64,000 nt of DNA from Trypanosoma brucei gambiense DAL972 (Eukaryota > Euglenozoa > Kinetoplastea > Trypanosomatida > Trypanosomatidae). How positions within the stretch are numbered: the first letter of the stretch is position 1; each line of letters begins with the position of its first letter. Below the pieces are notes generated by a model. The model searched no databases. It was not told the origin of the DNA and was given only the letters and a program-made list of their open reading frames with translations. The translations under genes were made by a program, and so were the position numbers. Shown here piece by piece: positions 1 to 10,021 of this stretch. The stretch spans positions 3,348,001 to 3,412,000 of the forward strand of contig NC_026743.1 in assembly GCF_000210295.1 (NCBI RefSeq), read 5' to 3'.

Positions 1-1167
1 TATTGCTGAGTTAATGGGTGCTGTGACTGCAAAGAGAGTAAACACCGAAACCACCAGAAGCGATGTAAACAGCCAAGTAACTTCCATGAACAATGCAGCA
101 AGTCCTACGGGGACGCTGACGGCAATCATGACGACGCAAAAAAGCTGACACTTCATAGTGCCTGAAGAGCCAAGGCTCCCTCCAAGTTTGTCCACTACAA
201 CGCCTCCGACGATGGATCCAATGATACCGGTAAGTGCTGTGACACCGCCCATGATCATTGATGCCGTCATGTTGGTAAGCTCCATCGGCCCCTCAACTAG
301 AAAAGGTATTGACCATACCGAGAGGCCGCCGATTACGAAGCAGTACATTGCGTAACCGAAGACAACAAGGATATACGCCACGTTCGTAAACAATTGAAGG
401 GCAGCCTTATGTATCGGGAGGTATTCGTTGTCGCGTTTCTGGCGCATGTTGTATCGTTTGGGGAGGAATACGATAGGAAGCAGAATGGGAGCGGCGGCGA
501 TCGCAAGGGAGAGAAAGGTTACACGCCAGCCCTCCAGACCCCCTACGGAACCATACGCACCCATCACACCACCGGCAGCCATACCAACCGCTGTCCCGAC
601 GGGGATCATAGAGTAGAACGTGCCTATCCACGATGTCCGTGACTCGGGCGGTGCAATGGCATCAATCACCGTCACTGTGAAACCAACAAAGGCGGCCTCT
701 CCCACCCCATCAAAGATTCTGCAGGCGAGAAGGAACTCATACGAGCGTGCCAGGCCGGTTCCAACTAAAGAAGCAACCCATACAATGATGCCTACGGCGA
801 TGATCCACTTGGATTGTACGACACCTCCGAGCCCAGCGAACAGAGGACAGGCGACCATGAAGCCAATCATGAAGCCTGAGAAAAGCAAGCCGGCCTTCGT
901 ATCCGTCAGAACATTCGATGACCCCGCGATGGTCGGATCACCCTTAATGACGACTAAACAACCGGCAATGGCTCCGCGGTCGTAATACGTGACGAAGTTG
1001 AGAAGCGTGAAGATGGAAAGAACAATGCGAGGTGTCATGAGCCGCCCCCACCGTGATACAGGTTCCTCGGCAGTAGGATCAACCTCCTCAGGTGTAGTTT
1101 GCACTTCTTCATGTTCGTTCGTTTCGTGGGGATCGTTCCTTTGCGTTTTATCTTCGGAAGCCATCAT
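1..1167 (-). CDS. Spinster-type major facilitator transporter, C-terminus cut by window edge
   Basis: The first 389 codons of a multi-pass membrane transporter are visible; the frame runs open off the left edge. Two consecutive ATG codons (1165-1167 and 1162-1164) follow directly after an in-frame TGA, so the start is well fixed. A roughly 40-residue acidic cytosolic leader (Glu/Thr rich) precedes at least ten hydrophobic helices. The first helix ends in a YYDRGAIAG segment, helix 4 has RIFDGVGEAAF and helix 5 has FYSMIPVGTAVG; this set resembles Spinster (SPNS) lysosomal lipid/H+ carriers within the major facilitator superfamily, where the Asp-Arg of helix 1 and the Arg/Glu of helix 4 are functional. 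The substrate cannot be read from sequence; organic anion or other MFS groups remain possible. It is the last gene of the unit in this window. A pyrimidine run followed by AG about 10 nt before the ATG is a possible trans-splice site. Confidence 0.85.
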   Translation of the reverse strand, partial: MMASEDKTQRNDPHETNEHEEVQTTPEEVDPTAEEPVSRWGRLMTPRIVLSIFTLLNFVTYYDRGAIAGCLVVIKGDPTIAGSSNVLTDTKAGLLFSGFMIGFMVACPLFAGLGGVVQSKWIIAVGIIVWVASLVGTGLARSYEFLLACRIFDGVGEAAFVGFTVTVIDAIAPPESRTSWIGTFYSMIPVGTAVGMAAGGVMGAYGSVGGLEGWRVTFLSLAIAAAPILLPIVFLPKRYNMRQKRDNEYLPIHKAALQLFTNVAYILVVFGYAMYCFVIGGLSVWSIPFLVEGPMELTNMTASMIMGGVTALTGIIGSIVGGVVVDKLGGSLGSSGTMKCQLFCVVMIAVSVPVGLAALFMEVTWLFTSLLVVSVFTLFAVTAPINSAI

Positions 1168-1441
1168 TCACTACTGTAGTCGAAAAAAGAGGCGGGGTAT
1201 GGGAGGCTTTGTCCGCTGCTTAGCGGTAAGCGTAGCAATGGATTGAAACAAATGAGAGGGCGAGGTGGGTGTTGTGTGAAAGGCGTGGCGCCTTGCTTTC
1301 ACTTTCTGTTAATAAGCGGTTTGCACAAATGAATCTAAGTGTGTTGTTTATCAACAACTAAAGAAAATAAATAAGTCACGAACGAATAACATAAAGGGAA
1401 GCTCCCATGAACTTGAAAGAATTATCTGTCAGTTGGGCAGG

Positions 1442-2487
1442 TCAGCAGCCTGTGATCCCTCTCAGTGCATGTAGTGCAGAGACAACACGGTGTGTTGGAG
1501 GGAGAATGTCAACCAGAGCCCAGGCAGCACGCGCCCACTCACCCTGCTTTTCTGTATTGTTGATGTGAAGATAGAAGACGGAATTGTTCCACGCCTCGAC
1601 CGTAAAATATTCCAAAAGGAGTAGGGCGAAAGCGGAGGAGTTATTGGCGGTTACGCCCCTTTCCCCAACCGCACCGTAGCGCCCAAGAAAGGTGCCGACG
1701 GTAATACCCATCACGGGAAGAGAAAGGAAACTCATGAGGTGCTGCAGTACGCACATTTGCTCTTTTCTGTCGGATCCCAAAGTGAAGGCTTTGTACAGGC
1801 AAGAGAGGTTCTTTGTAAGGGTTTCAGCAACCGCTTCCTCTTCACCCGCCCGAACCTCAGTGGAAGCCGCAACTCTTTCCATTAAGTCGAGCGAGGCTTT
1901 CGCAAACAGCCCCATGGCGAATTCTCGTAAATAGGAACATTCTGTTGGGACACGGGATGCCTCGAACGTGGCGGCCTCTGCCAGCGCCTCGTAAACATTA
2001 TACGGCACAGGGATAGTGGAAAGCTCCCTCACTATCTCATCCATTTCCTGCGGTGTTTCGATCGATGGGCCACGGAAATGCCACTCAGACTTACTCAGCA
2101 AAAATGTCACACGACATTCCGCGGTATAAGTTGTTGAGATAAGATCCCTACACGCGTTAAGGTGTTTCTCAAGATCCGCCAAGTCAATCAGTGGATTACC
2201 TGTTGAAAACAACCGAAACTCGTCCTCCAACATGCACAAGATGGCAGCCAACAACGGTGACTGTGTGCCCGCTTCCCTAGGCGACGGATCTTGCTCTGCA
2301 ATGCAAGCGGCTGTTCGAAATAAGGCAATACTTGTGGCGCTAGCTTCGAGTGTGAACTCTGAACCTAGTAAAAGGAAAGCTTGCGTCCACCACATTACTT
2401 CGTCATGTGTTAGTTTCAGCGTGGCAGAGCCCTCCGAGAGAATGTTTTGAATCCGCTGCGTGAGTTTGTACAAGTCGTCATCAGAGT
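1442..2487 (-). CDS. Unknown protein, N-terminus lost in assembly gap
   Basis: The open frame of about 348 residues ends with TGA-type stop near 1442 and continues without an ATG right into the run of N that starts at 2488, so the true N-terminus is missing. The last codons before the gap give SDDDLYKLTQRIQ. The protein is mixed helical and not low in complexity: WWTQAFLLLGSEFTLEA, an acidic/hydrophobic middle and a C-terminus with EAWNNSVFYLHINN. I see no transmembrane segment, catalytic motif or repeat that I recognise. Alternating Leu/Ala helices (for example EYFTVEAWNN and VVSALHALRGI) would suit an all-helical scaffold of the TPR or ARM kind, but this is only an impression. It lies 274 nt before the transporter gene. 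I do not assign a function. Confidence 0.8.
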
Positions 2488-2588
2488 NNNNNNNNNNNNN
2501 NNNNNNNNNNNNNNNNNNNNNNNNNNNNNNNNNNNNNNNNNNNNNNNNNNNNNNNNNNNNNNNNNNNNNNNNNNNNNNNNNNNNNNNN
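2488..2588. other. Assembly gap (101 N)
   Basis: A run of N joins the 5' part of the unknown gene at 1442-2487 to an AT-rich, repeat-rich intergenic region. The round size suggests a placeholder of unknown true length. The start codon and trans-splice site of that gene lie in or beyond it. Confidence 0.99.
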
Positions 2589-4393
2589 GCATTGGTATTT
2601 TATTTCCCTTTGTTGCTTGTTCCTTTCTCTATAAATATATATAAATAAATAAATAAATATATATATATTATATATATTATATATATTATATATAGTTGTG
2701 TATTAAATATACTGCCTCTTCACTTACCGTTTTGTTGAAGTTCTCCCTTCTTCTTCTTCTTTTCCATTTGTCATTCCTTTTCTTTTTTCGCTTTCTCGAC
2801 GCTCAACTTTCGCACTTGTGGTTCTTTAAAATTCCTCTTCCGTTCCCTCTGCTCTTCAGTCACCACTGTAAAAATAATAAATCACAAGTTACATGTCAGT
2901 CAAAAATAAACAAATATATATATATATATTTGTTTATTTATAAATATATAATTTCCCCCTTCTTTTTATTCTTCTCCTCCTCCCCTTTTTTCTGCCACCG
3001 CCAATTAGAGCTGAACTCTCCCTCTTTTTTAATTCATTTCCTGTTCCCTGCGCTCAGAGTGAAAAAAAAAAAAATGGGAAGCAAAATCATTTAAAGAAAG
3101 CAAAAGACAAGAACAAAAAAAAAGAAAGAGAGATAACACTGGAGGAGGGGATTTTCATACGGCAGAGGTGGTAAAAAGAATCTGAAGGAGGAAACTTAAG
3201 TGAAGCTACAAAACAAAGAAGAAGTAAACAACCGAACAAAGCGAAACAAAAAAAGAAAAGGAGAACTGGGAAAATAGAAGGGACGAGAAAATAACCAAAC
3301 ATGAATAAGCGAGAAGAGCGCGCAAACAAACACTTCACAGAAACACACCCCGTCTCGTCAGCCACTTGTGCTTGTGGACGAGGAAATATTTGTCTCTGTT
3401 TTAAACATGTCATGTGATATATATATATATATATATTTGTGTGTGTTGTGTGTGTGTAAAAAAGAAAAAAAAAAAGCGCGCATACACATTTTTTTTAAAT
3501 TGCAGTGACCGAGAGATGTAGCCAAAACACTTCATGGTTTTCTGCAGTGGGAAATACACCTGCACGTGCACGTACATGTACATATATATATATATATATA
3601 TATTGTGTGTGTGTGTGTGTGTGAGTGTGAGTGTGTGTGTATGGGAAGGAGGGTGTAGCATAAATAACAGCGGTAGAAGATCTATGCGTACCGTACACAC
3701 ATGACTCTTTGTATCCCTTTTTTTCCCCTATTTTATTCCTTCATGCACAGAACTTTCTTTTACTTCTTCTTGTTCCTTTTCTTTTCACTCCGATACCCCT
3801 ATTTTTTTTTTCTTGTCTTGTCTTCTCTTCTCTTCCCTTCTTTTTTTCTTCTTTGTTTTTTTTTTCAATTAAATCCATACACATACCACCCTGTCGCTTT
3901 TCACGAATACTTCCCCACATATCAACTGTTGCAAGGAAAAATAATGTTTTTCTTTTTTTTTTGTTTTATCTCAAAACGAAAACGAAAAAAAACAAACAAA
4001 CAAAAACAAACAAAAAAAGATGCTACTTGGCTTTCTCCACTCACCCCCTCCCCAAGTAAGGCTCGTGCTCACGTCGGAACTTTCATTAACACAAACTAGC
4101 TGTATTTTACCCAGTGGGAGGCGCGATTTCTTTTCTTTTCCTTGTTTTTGTTATTTTTCCTTCTCTCTTTTTTGTTACCTTTATTTATCTTCGCTTTCCC
4201 TCTAGTCGTAAACCCCATCTCCATCCCCATCCCCAAGTGATCCGGAATGGAAATCATTATTGGCGCTTTGGCACATAATCTCTCGAATTCGAGTCCTTTG
4301 ATCCAGACGAAAAGAAAGAGAAGTCAAAAAGGAAAAAAAAAGAAAAAAAAAGAAAGAAAACAAAAATCAGAGTGCTGTGCCCTGTTGGAATAA
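2589..4393. other. Intergenic, repeat-rich, no gene seen
   Basis: Low-complexity DNA: TA repeats around 2630-2694, 2915-2950, 3416-3436 and 3579-3603, a GT repeat at about 3604-3622, pyrimidine runs on the plus strand at 2735-3060 and 3710-3870, and purine runs at 3060-3330, 3960-4018 and 4318-4365. The plus-strand purine runs are pyrimidine tracts in the sense RNA and would serve trans-splicing of the gene cut by the gap. Open frames here are Phe/Leu/Ser or His/Thr/Tyr repeats and are not credible genes. Confidence 0.8.
2630..2694. repeat. TA/TAAA microsatellite
   Basis: About 65 nt of alternating A and T with short TAAA units directly behind the assembly gap; this kind of tract probably caused the gap. 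Confidence 0.85.
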
Positions 4394-6427
4394 CTACTCG
4401 GGTGGTGAAGGTACGTCTTCCTCCCACACCCTCGCGACAGCATCTTGATAATCCCTCATGGCTTGCAACATCAAATACGGTGGCAGCGTGGCCAGCGTCC
4501 TCAGCAACTTAAGAAAGCTGCTTAAGACATCATCACCCTGAGTCCGTTGCAACGCGTCATCCATTTCCTCAATGATGAAGGGATCACAGAAGAGAACATT
4601 GTTCGGTTGAAAACTCACCTCCGGCCCGCGGTCATCCAAAAGAATTACACGATCGAGTGGCCGCCCCAACAGTGAAAGGTCTTTTTTATAGGTATCCCCC
4701 ACGGCCGTGCAGTGGTGCCTGTAGAGCCGATGTGCTTTATGGTGAGGGTCCAGATGGTCGAAGATCGAGGTCGCGTACTCCTCTGTACCCGTAGTAAAGA
4801 ATACAACTTCAAATGTTTCAAAGCAGTACTCCAGAAGCTCCTTTGCGAAGGGTCTGATACAAACATAAAGACGTTGTTGGAGGCGAGAGCGTGCGCTACA
4901 CATTGGCGAGAGTTGTGCTTTCCGGTTGACTAGTTGTGGTGATGAGGGTTGTGATGGGGTGGAGGCACACGCCTTATCTGGTTCATAACCCTCACTACCA
5001 CAACCTGCGCTGGCTGCCGCATAGGTGCCGACCTGATCAGCAGAAGTTGGTATGTTCAGTTCGATCTCCAAATGAAAGGAATTCTCCGCCGGGTTCCACC
5101 ACGAGGGGCGCCTCTCAAAGGTATGCACAAGGGTGTCATCCAAGTCGAGACAACACGTTGTACGTCCTACATGTTCGCTGCGCTGTTCTGGGAGAAGATA
5201 CTGCGTTACTTTCCCCCGGTCCACAGACCCCTGGCGAACAGGTGAGAAATAACCCGAATGATGCGGAGCTGCCTGGACGTCGGGAACATGGAGCTCAGGA
5301 GAAGCGCTTGCGCACCTCTGGGGAGCACAATCTTCCATATGTTCCTGTCGTCGATGGTTACAATGCGGTTCTTCAGCACCCACACACCTACTAGTAGTAA
5401 ACCCACGGTCTACCTCCAAGTAAGAAAGCAGATCGCGCAATAACTGTCCTACAGGCCTGTCAGGGGGCGCCACCGAACTCGCTACCGGTTGAGTGGTCTC
5501 CGGCACATATATTTCCCCTTCGCCGCTGTCGGTGATGTTGGGTGGTTGAATAGTTGACCAGCAATCCGAAAGCCCACCGTGCCCGCTGGGGCGATCGTGG
5601 TTTTTCGCACTTCCACTGAAAGTTGTTTGATTTTTTGTGTGCCGGGACTGGGAGCTAGGAGCTGAGTTCGTGTCCGATTCATTGGATGAAGGAGTAAGGC
5701 CATCCGGTATCAACTGATCCAATTCTTTTTTAGGTGATGGGTGCAGCACCTGCGTCGGTTGACGGGAGCTTTTGCGAGTAAGAACACTGGTCATGCCACC
5801 GAAGGCTGCTACTGCTCCCCCACAGGACACTGGACTGCTATTCTGCGTGCTGGGATACACCGTACCACATTCTACATCTAGTTGTCCGTCTCTCCCACCA
5901 AACCGACTCCATGGTGAGAGCCAACAGGACGTGAGAGCGGGAGACGACTGCGATGGCGTATCTGTTGGGGTGTCGGGTTTACTCAGCTCCTCGAAGCATC
6001 CAACAGAAGCGGACCTGTAAGCTCGGTGAGGAGGAATGTTACCAACTGCCCGCGCTGCAACGTCCTGTTTATCAACTGATGGGTGAATATCAGAACGGCG
6101 ACCTGCCACAGCTGGAACGAGGGTGCTAGGAAGAGCAGAAAATATATTGAATGAGGTGCCATACGGACTGTGACGATATTTCTGGTGGTGCACATTATGC
6201 TTCACCTTTCCGCAACTAGTAGTCGAGATGCCTGATGTTCCGCCCATCCCCCAAGTTGTCGATAGTCCTGGATATGGCACGCTGTAGGCACGTGCGAGGC
6301 GCAGCGGACTTTGCTGATGAGCGCGTACTGAACTATCATGCGGTGAACCCCACTCTTCATAATCCCGTGTCTCCATCTTTCCGTATTGTGGGTTGTCAGG
6401 TGGTGCGACGAATCCACTACGTCGCAT
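4394..6427 (-). CDS. FCP1/NLI-type (CTD-like) phosphatase with long disordered N-terminus
   Basis: 677 residues; the ATG at 6425-6427 follows an in-frame stop 33 nt upstream. Residues 1-420 are low in complexity (Ser, Pro, Gln, His). Residues about 424-645 form an FCP1-homology/HAD phosphatase domain: CLDLDDTLVHTF carries the DxDxT nucleophile motif (Asp428, Asp430), RLYVCIRPFAKELLEY and VVFFTTGTEEYA are the following core strands, YKKDLSLLG supplies the Lys and RVILLDDRG the final acidic pair. A Ser/Pro/Ala insert of some 55 residues separates the nucleophile strand from the rest of the domain, which usual small CTD phosphatases do not have. The family dephosphorylates Ser/Thr, classically of the RNA polymerase II tail or, in Dullard-type members, lipin. 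Which substrate applies here is unknown; trypanosome polymerase II lacks the heptad repeat. Confidence 0.88.
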   Translation of the reverse strand: MRRSGFVAPPDNPQYGKMETRDYEEWGSPHDSSVRAHQQSPLRLARAYSVPYPGLSTTWGMGGTSGISTTSCGKVKHNVHHQKYRHSPYGTSFNIFSALPSTLVPAVAGRRSDIHPSVDKQDVAARAVGNIPPHRAYRSASVGCFEELSKPDTPTDTPSQSSPALTSCWLSPWSRFGGRDGQLDVECGTVYPSTQNSSPVSCGGAVAAFGGMTSVLTRKSSRQPTQVLHPSPKKELDQLIPDGLTPSSNESDTNSAPSSQSRHTKNQTTFSGSAKNHDRPSGHGGLSDCWSTIQPPNITDSGEGEIYVPETTQPVASSVAPPDRPVGQLLRDLLSYLEVDRGFTTSRCVGAEEPHCNHRRQEHMEDCAPQRCASASPELHVPDVQAAPHHSGYFSPVRQGSVDRGKVTQYLLPEQRSEHVGRTTCCLDLDDTLVHTFERRPSWWNPAENSFHLEIELNIPTSADQVGTYAAASAGCGSEGYEPDKACASTPSQPSSPQLVNRKAQLSPMCSARSRLQQRLYVCIRPFAKELLEYCFETFEVVFFTTGTEEYATSIFDHLDPHHKAHRLYRHHCTAVGDTYKKDLSLLGRPLDRVILLDDRGPEVSFQPNNVLFCDPFIIEEMDDALQRTQGDDVLSSFLKLLRTLATLPPYLMLQAMRDYQDAVARVWEEDVPSPPE

Positions 6428-7034
6428 TGCTGACCCTGTTGCACCGGTTCCTTGGTGATATTAAGACGACTCTGATAATTGATATCTGGGTACAACTTAG
6501 GTTTTTTACTGTGCACAAATTTAACAACACGACCACACGCGCATAAAAATGCAAATTATAAAAAAAAGAGCGAAACAGAGGGGGAAAAAATAAAGAGCAA
6601 TGATAAAGGGTGAAAACAGGAAGTAAACGAAAGGGACCTAGCACTATAAAATAGCGAGAGGTGAAATGCGAGAGTAGAAACAAACAAAAAACCGCAGAAC
6701 AAAATGAAAGCGGAGAATGTAAGCACCGAAGGTGAGAAAAGTCGAAAAAGAAATCTCGCTTCCCTTCCTTTGGTTCACCCCTTCCCCGTCCTCACACATT
6801 CGTCGTAGGGCCGCAACGTCGTTAAAAAAGATAAACGGATACGTCAAATTAGTTTTCTCCTGGTGAGATGTACACCAACCAGCCGTCTTCTTTAAGAAAT
6901 TCGATACGAAGAAAGCTATGGCGTTTTATTTGCTGTTTGTACCACGCGAGCTGAACGTCAAAACCAACCGCCTCTCTCTCTCTCAAACAACCAACCAAAA
7001 GGAAAATGAAAAAAAAAAGGCAATCTTCCGGCTC

Positions 7035-7099
<65 letters not shown>

Positions 7100-7207
7100 C
7101 ATGAAGGCTTAAACAGCCAACCACCGGTGACACCACCACCAGGAACAAAAGGGACAACAACATCACCACCGTGTTGTAACGGCCAACACACCAAGTATGC
7201 GTTAGTG
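6428..7207. other. Intergenic: 5' leader of phosphatase and 3' UTR of carrier
   Basis: Holds purine-rich plus-strand sequence (6545-6760), which is pyrimidine tract in the sense RNA, and a long CA repeat at 7037-7097. No gene seen. Confidence 0.75.
7037..7097. repeat. (CA)n microsatellite; UG repeat in sense RNA
   Basis: About 61 nt of uninterrupted CA on the plus strand, starting about 110 nt behind the stop codon of the mitochondrial carrier, hence probably in its 3' UTR as a UG repeat. Confidence 0.95.
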
Positions 7208-8119
7208 TTATTTTTCATGGAAACGATAACAACTACAATAACGACGAACCACTTCGTATGTTGTAAAGAAGACACTACCGCCGATGGAAATCCACGTTAC
7301 GCGAGGAACTGCACCGCGGAAGAATCGCTGCATGGGCCCCCACCTATCCGTTGGGCGCGGTACTTCATGAAGTAACTCCTGAAGCGCACCACACACCACT
7401 GAAAGTTTTTTTGGGCGCCCCGCCCTCGGGTTGCTTACCTGTCCGAGCATAATGCGCGTCTTCAGAAGGTCTAGCGGTGTTGTAATAAATGCGGCGGTAG
7501 CGCCTCCTAATGCGCCACATAGTGGTAAGTAATGGGGTCGTCTGTCTGTGTGCAGTGCCACTTTGAGTGCCTCATAGCACAACATCTGTATGACAGCGAA
7601 AGGGACATCACGTAGCAGCATGACAGGTATCCCACTGAGAAGGTTCGGAATACCTCGTACTCGCATGCTTGTTGGTGCTGTATCCGTAGCAACACCAGGT
7701 GTAACACCGTGAGTTATGTGTACCAATGCGCTGCGCAGGTTCCTGTGTTGCCCCGCCTGAAGCCGCTGCTTCAGCATCTCTATCGGGACACGAATGCAGG
7801 AGGCTGTTGTTTCACCCACCACAGCGGCAGTCGCCTGCGACGCAAGTTGCCACTGTTTTCTCCCTGCATAAGTCACATCACTTTGCCCATCATCTTCCCC
7901 CAACAGAGCTCGCTTTGTCAAGTCGTAACCAACAAAAAATGCCGCACCACTCGGAACGGAACCAATGGCCACGGCACTGAGGCCACGGTAAACGCCGACG
8001 AATCCCCCCGCACAGCGGAATCCGTCTCGTGACTGCAGTCGAGTTTTGATAGTGTCAATCGGGTACAGTGTAAAGTCCACGACAAGACCAGCCGCCGCAC
8101 CTGCCACAAACGAGTCCAT
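7208..8119 (-). CDS. Mitochondrial carrier, S-adenosylmethionine type (SLC25A26/Pet8-like)
   Basis: 303 residues, the usual length of an SLC25 carrier, start ATG at 8117-8119. Three repeats are seen, each with its signature: PIDTIK at residues 20-25, PIEMLK at 112-117 and PLDLLK at 215-220, with the matrix-side partners (GVYRGLSAVAIGSVPSGAAFF, GIPVMLLRDVPFAVIQ, FFRGAVPRVTWISIGGSVFF). The stretch YPIDTIKTRLQS followed by AGGFVGVYRGL, and IRVPIEMLKQR, are close to the human and yeast S-adenosylmethionine carriers, which exchange cytosolic SAM for matrix S-adenosylhomocysteine to feed mitochondrial methyltransferases. It would sit in the inner mitochondrial membrane. A 30-residue Thr/Ala/Val-rich stretch (about 135-160) lengthens repeat 2. 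SLC25 membership is certain; the SAM substrate is inferred from similarity. Confidence 0.92.
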   Translation of the reverse strand: MDSFVAGAAAGLVVDFTLYPIDTIKTRLQSRDGFRCAGGFVGVYRGLSAVAIGSVPSGAAFFVGYDLTKRALLGEDDGQSDVTYAGRKQWQLASQATAAVVGETTASCIRVPIEMLKQRLQAGQHRNLRSALVHITHGVTPGVATDTAPTSMRVRGIPNLLSGIPVMLLRDVPFAVIQMLCYEALKVALHTDRRPHYLPLCGALGGATAAFITTPLDLLKTRIMLGQVSNPRAGRPKKLSVVCGALQELLHEVPRPTDRWGPMQRFFRGAVPRVTWISIGGSVFFTTYEVVRRYCSCYRFHEK

Positions 8120-9934
8120 TCACGTGGCCTCTTTTATGGTGCGTAGCCACTTGCAAACAAAACAAATATAATATAAATACGAGAAGTTCGAGGTTAGGAA
8201 GAAGAAGGGAGAAGTAAATACAGTTGACAACATATCAAAAATGAAAAAGGAAGGTACAATACAAGTAAGGTACGCGCAAAAATTCTGTGTGTCTGTATGT
8301 GTGTGTGTGTGTGGAAATCAGAACAAGTCACATCCATTCCTACCACTAGGAAAGGGTAAAACAAGTAACGCGGGAGGTGGGGGGTGGGAAGCAGAGGAAG
8401 TATCAAAAAATTAAAAAAAATAAATGAATAGCATTGTTTCTCCTTACCCCCTCACTTCAGCTGACTTTCAGTGCTCGTCTTTCTTCTCCCCCGCTTTTTT
8501 TTTTTGCTTTTTCTCACCTTCAGAACATAACATCCTCATCTAATAAAGTAGCCATTTACGACACCCTTAACCACCTGTCCGTCACGCCAACGTTTGAGAG
8601 GGACCGCACATAATCACACAAATAATTAAATAGATTGAACAGAGAAAACGAGAAAAAGGTGGTGGAAATAAACACATAGACAAGACAGTGCAGGAGGGAA
8701 AATAAATTTGTGTTCGTGGTGCCAGCACAAAATGACGCGACACGCTCAATGGGAAGGGGAGTTTTAAAAAAAAAAAACAAAGCAAAACAAAACAGTGAGG
8801 AAGAGCGCCAAGACACACTCTGCGCATGACTGCAGCACCTTTCCCCTTTTCAGTCGGTGAACAAATAGGTCGAACCCCTGTTACCCCCTCCTGCAAATAG
8901 ATAAATTGCCTTTTCTTCTTCCGCTTCCCCTTTACCCCGTGATTTTCTCTGTTGTTATTCTTTTTTCTTTACCTTAAAAAAAAATACATTTCCTCCCGCC
9001 AAAGGAAATACCCTCATCGTAAAGACTGAACTTCACAGAGACGGGTAGAGGAGTGAAGGGACAGCGACGACAAAGGGAGACGGCACATAATTCCCGGTGT
9101 TTTAATTTTTCCTTCTCCCTTTCCCTCTCCTTTATTTCTCATTTTCAACATTGTTCGTCGCGTCACTTCGCAAAAAGAAAAGAAAGGAGGGACATTCCCC
9201 CCTACCCCTTACACACGGCCCCATACACAAACAAAAAAACATGATACATTTCTTTACCCCCCCCTCTCTCTCTCTCTCTCTTACTTTCTCTTTTCCCTTT
9301 CCCTTTCCCAGATAGGGCAACTTTTTTTCTTTCGTTAATCCCTCAACGTGCTATTAGGAAGTGTGGAATAGAGTGAAATGGGTTATGTTGGGGTAAAAGG
9401 ACAGCACACAAATACGGCAGCAACTAAACAAAAGGCAAGTCTCCCCCTCCTCCTCCTGCTACCTCTCGCGGTGACGGAGAGAGAGGGGAGAAAAGGCCAG
9501 GGATCAAATGAGAAATGTTGACAGCCACAAAAGAGGGAAGACAGAAAGAACCGTACTTTAAAAAAATGAAGAAAAGAGTCCACGATGATGAAAATGCAAA
9601 AAAAAGCAAGGAAAAGTCAGGGAAAACGAAGATGTGTGTGTGCGTGTGTGTGTATAGACACATTCCAGACACGCGAACAGTTGTAATGCATGTCAAACAC
9701 CAATTACCGCACAGAAACTGGCGGTCCATCACAAAACTGAAAGAATATGAAATGCACTAAGTGAGATCCCCCAACGTTACATAAATACATACACGCACAG
9801 GAGTGAACATCGTCGTACTTGAATTATTAATATTATTTGTCTGTTTGCATGGCTCCTTCTACACACCTCGTCCCTCTTTTTTCCCATGCACCTAGGGTGC
9901 ATGTGTGTGGATAGAGGCTTCAAAAAAGTCATCT

Positions 9935-9988
<54 letters not shown>

Positions 9989-10021
9989 ACAAAAAAAAAA
10001 CACTTTTCTTACATTTACATA
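8120..10021. other. Intergenic, low complexity, no gene seen
   Basis: 1.9 kb with purine runs on the plus strand (8700-8800, 9530-9630), pyrimidine stretches (8460-8515, 8910-8990, 9100-9135, 9255-9310), a GT-rich patch at about 8285-8312 and the CA repeat at 9937-9986. Short frames are Phe/Leu/Ser biased. It holds the 5' leader of the carrier and the 3' UTR of the kinase. Confidence 0.75.
9937..9986. repeat. (CA)n microsatellite; UG repeat in sense RNA
   Basis: 50 nt of CA on the plus strand, beginning about 36 nt behind the stop codon of the STE11-like kinase, so almost certainly a UG repeat in that mRNA's 3' UTR. Confidence 0.95.

Noticed and set aside
158..1246. Plus-strand frames opposite the transporter
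   Set aside because: Shadow frames; the minus strand gives a full set of transmembrane helices and family motifs.
2696..4205. Several overlapping frames of 60-132 codons on both strands
   Set aside because: Products are Phe/Leu/Ser or His/Thr/Tyr runs from simple repeats, with no protein-like composition.
4271..4290. TCGAATTCGA palindrome resembling a tRNA T-arm
   Set aside because: No cloverleaf or anticodon arm can be built around it on either strand.
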